Position numbers and translations under genes: made by a program
Shown here: positions 5,529 to 5,963 of the stretch, piece after piece
Numbering within the stretch: position 1 is the stretch's first letter
How the letters are laid out: every line of letters starts with the position of its first letter
Assembly: GCA_014381035.1 (NCBI GenBank)
Contig: JACMIS010000417.1
Coordinates: 1 to 5,963, forward strand
DNA from: Armatimonadota bacterium
Lineage (GTDB): Bacteria > Armatimonadota > Armatimonadia > Armatimonadales > Armatimonadaceae
Reading direction: 5' to 3'
Length of the DNA stretch: 5,963 nucleotides
The notes under the pieces: model-generated
The model's database searches: none
Told to the model about the DNA's origin: nothing
The model's input: the letters and a program-made list of their open reading frames with translations, nothing else

Positions 5529-5963
5529 TCACTTTTTTCCGGGCACCGGTCCCGCGTCCCGCAGGCGAATCCGGTAGAGTCCGGTGCTCGCGGTGATGTA
5601 CAGCGTTTTGCCGTCCTTGTCGCCGAAGCCGCAGTTCGCCGCCGTTTCCGGAGTTTCGATGATACCCAGGACTGCCCCGCTCGGCGCGATGACCCAGATG
5701 CCCCCCGCCCCGGTGCAAAAGATCGTGCCCTTCTGGTCTACCTTCATGCCATCCGGTGCTCCCCTTTTGCCGGGATTCTTCATGCCCACAAAGTCACGCC
5801 CGTTCGCCAGCATTCCATCCGGCTGGACATCATAGGCGCGGATGTTCTGCCGCTCCGTGTCGGCGACATACAGCGTTTTCTCGTCCGGCGAAAAGGCTAG
5901 GCCGTTCGGCATCGCGTGGTCGGTGGTCAGCAGGGTCACGTCGCCGTTCTTTTCGATGCGGTA
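5529..5963 (-). CDS. Gluconolactonase / SMP-30-like beta-propeller hydrolase (C-terminal part)
   Basis: The 3' 144 codons of a gene that runs off the right edge. The frame is open through the last base, so the GTG at 5939 is internal and not a start. The protein belongs to the SMP-30/gluconolactonase/LRE family of six-bladed propellers, which hydrolyse sugar lactones (such as D-glucono-1,5-lactone) using one divalent metal. Counting from the first visible residue (Tyr1), MPNGLAFSPDEKTLYVADT (18-36) carries Asn20, and GAPDGMKVDQKGTIFCTGAG (68-87) carries Asp71; these correspond to two of the metal ligands. LYITASTGLYRIRL (121-134) is the usual closing blade. The N-terminal glutamate ligand and any signal peptide lie outside the window. 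The end of the gene contains a run of six A on the coding strand just before TGA. It is separated from the Clp N-domain gene by only 26 nt, so they may share a transcript, although a functional link is not obvious. Confidence 0.88.
   Translation of the reverse strand, partial: YRIEKNGDVTLLTTDHAMPNGLAFSPDEKTLYVADTERQNIRAYDVQPDGMLANGRDFVGMKNPGKRGAPDGMKVDQKGTIFCTGAGGIWVIAPSGAVLGIIETPETAANCGFGDKDGKTLYITASTGLYRIRLRDAGPVPGKK

Noticed and set aside
5529..5939. Gluconolactonase-like gene starting at GTG 5939
   Set aside because: The frame and the propeller homology continue (YRIEKNGD) to the window edge, so the gene is truncated by the window and this GTG is an internal valine.

Overview
The window is GC-rich, and all of its genes lie on the minus strand, so they are read from the right edge towards the left. 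It looks like a bacterial chromosomal region rather than a mobile island. Heme is made by the C5 route (glutamyl-tRNA reductase), siroheme synthase, glutamyl-tRNA reductase and a HemX-like membrane protein are adjacent, and there is a ClpC-type N-domain protein. Together these argue against an alphaproteobacterium. The overall flavour resembles Armatimonadota or a related deep-branching phylum, but this is an impression and not a demonstrated assignment.

In order of transcription, the right edge (5529-5963) holds the C-terminal part of a gluconolactonase/SMP-30-type beta-propeller. It is followed 26 nt later by a free-standing double Clp N-domain protein (5053-5502), after 2 nt by a small protein with a possible SH3-like fold (4586-5050), and with a 4-nt GTGA overlap by an MFS transporter (3216-4589). 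The spacings suggest one transcription unit in which at least the last three genes are translationally coupled.

A 77-nt gap (3139-3215) then precedes a tetrapyrrole unit. It consists of precorrin-2 dehydrogenase/sirohydrochlorin ferrochelatase (2455-3138), glutamyl-tRNA reductase hemA (start best placed at 2470, overlapping the previous gene) and a HemX/CcsA-like membrane protein (265-1086, 4 nt after hemA). HemA makes glutamate-1-semialdehyde for all tetrapyrroles. The siroheme enzyme drains precorrin-2 to siroheme. The HemX-like protein probably modulates HemA or handles heme at the membrane. The gap holds an 8-bp inverted repeat overlapping a TAAAAT box. At the left edge (1-162) a separate gene begins that encodes a secreted, very basic protein.

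The most unusual features are these. A perfect 24-bp inverted repeat (3845-3949) lies in frame inside the MFS gene and looks like a dispersed palindromic element translated as an inter-domain linker. The solitary ClpC-like N-domain keeps the first but not the second glutamate corresponding to ClpC's phosphoarginine pockets. HemA has substitutions at signature positions. The siroheme enzyme has a lengthened, altered loop where the catalytic aspartate normally sits.
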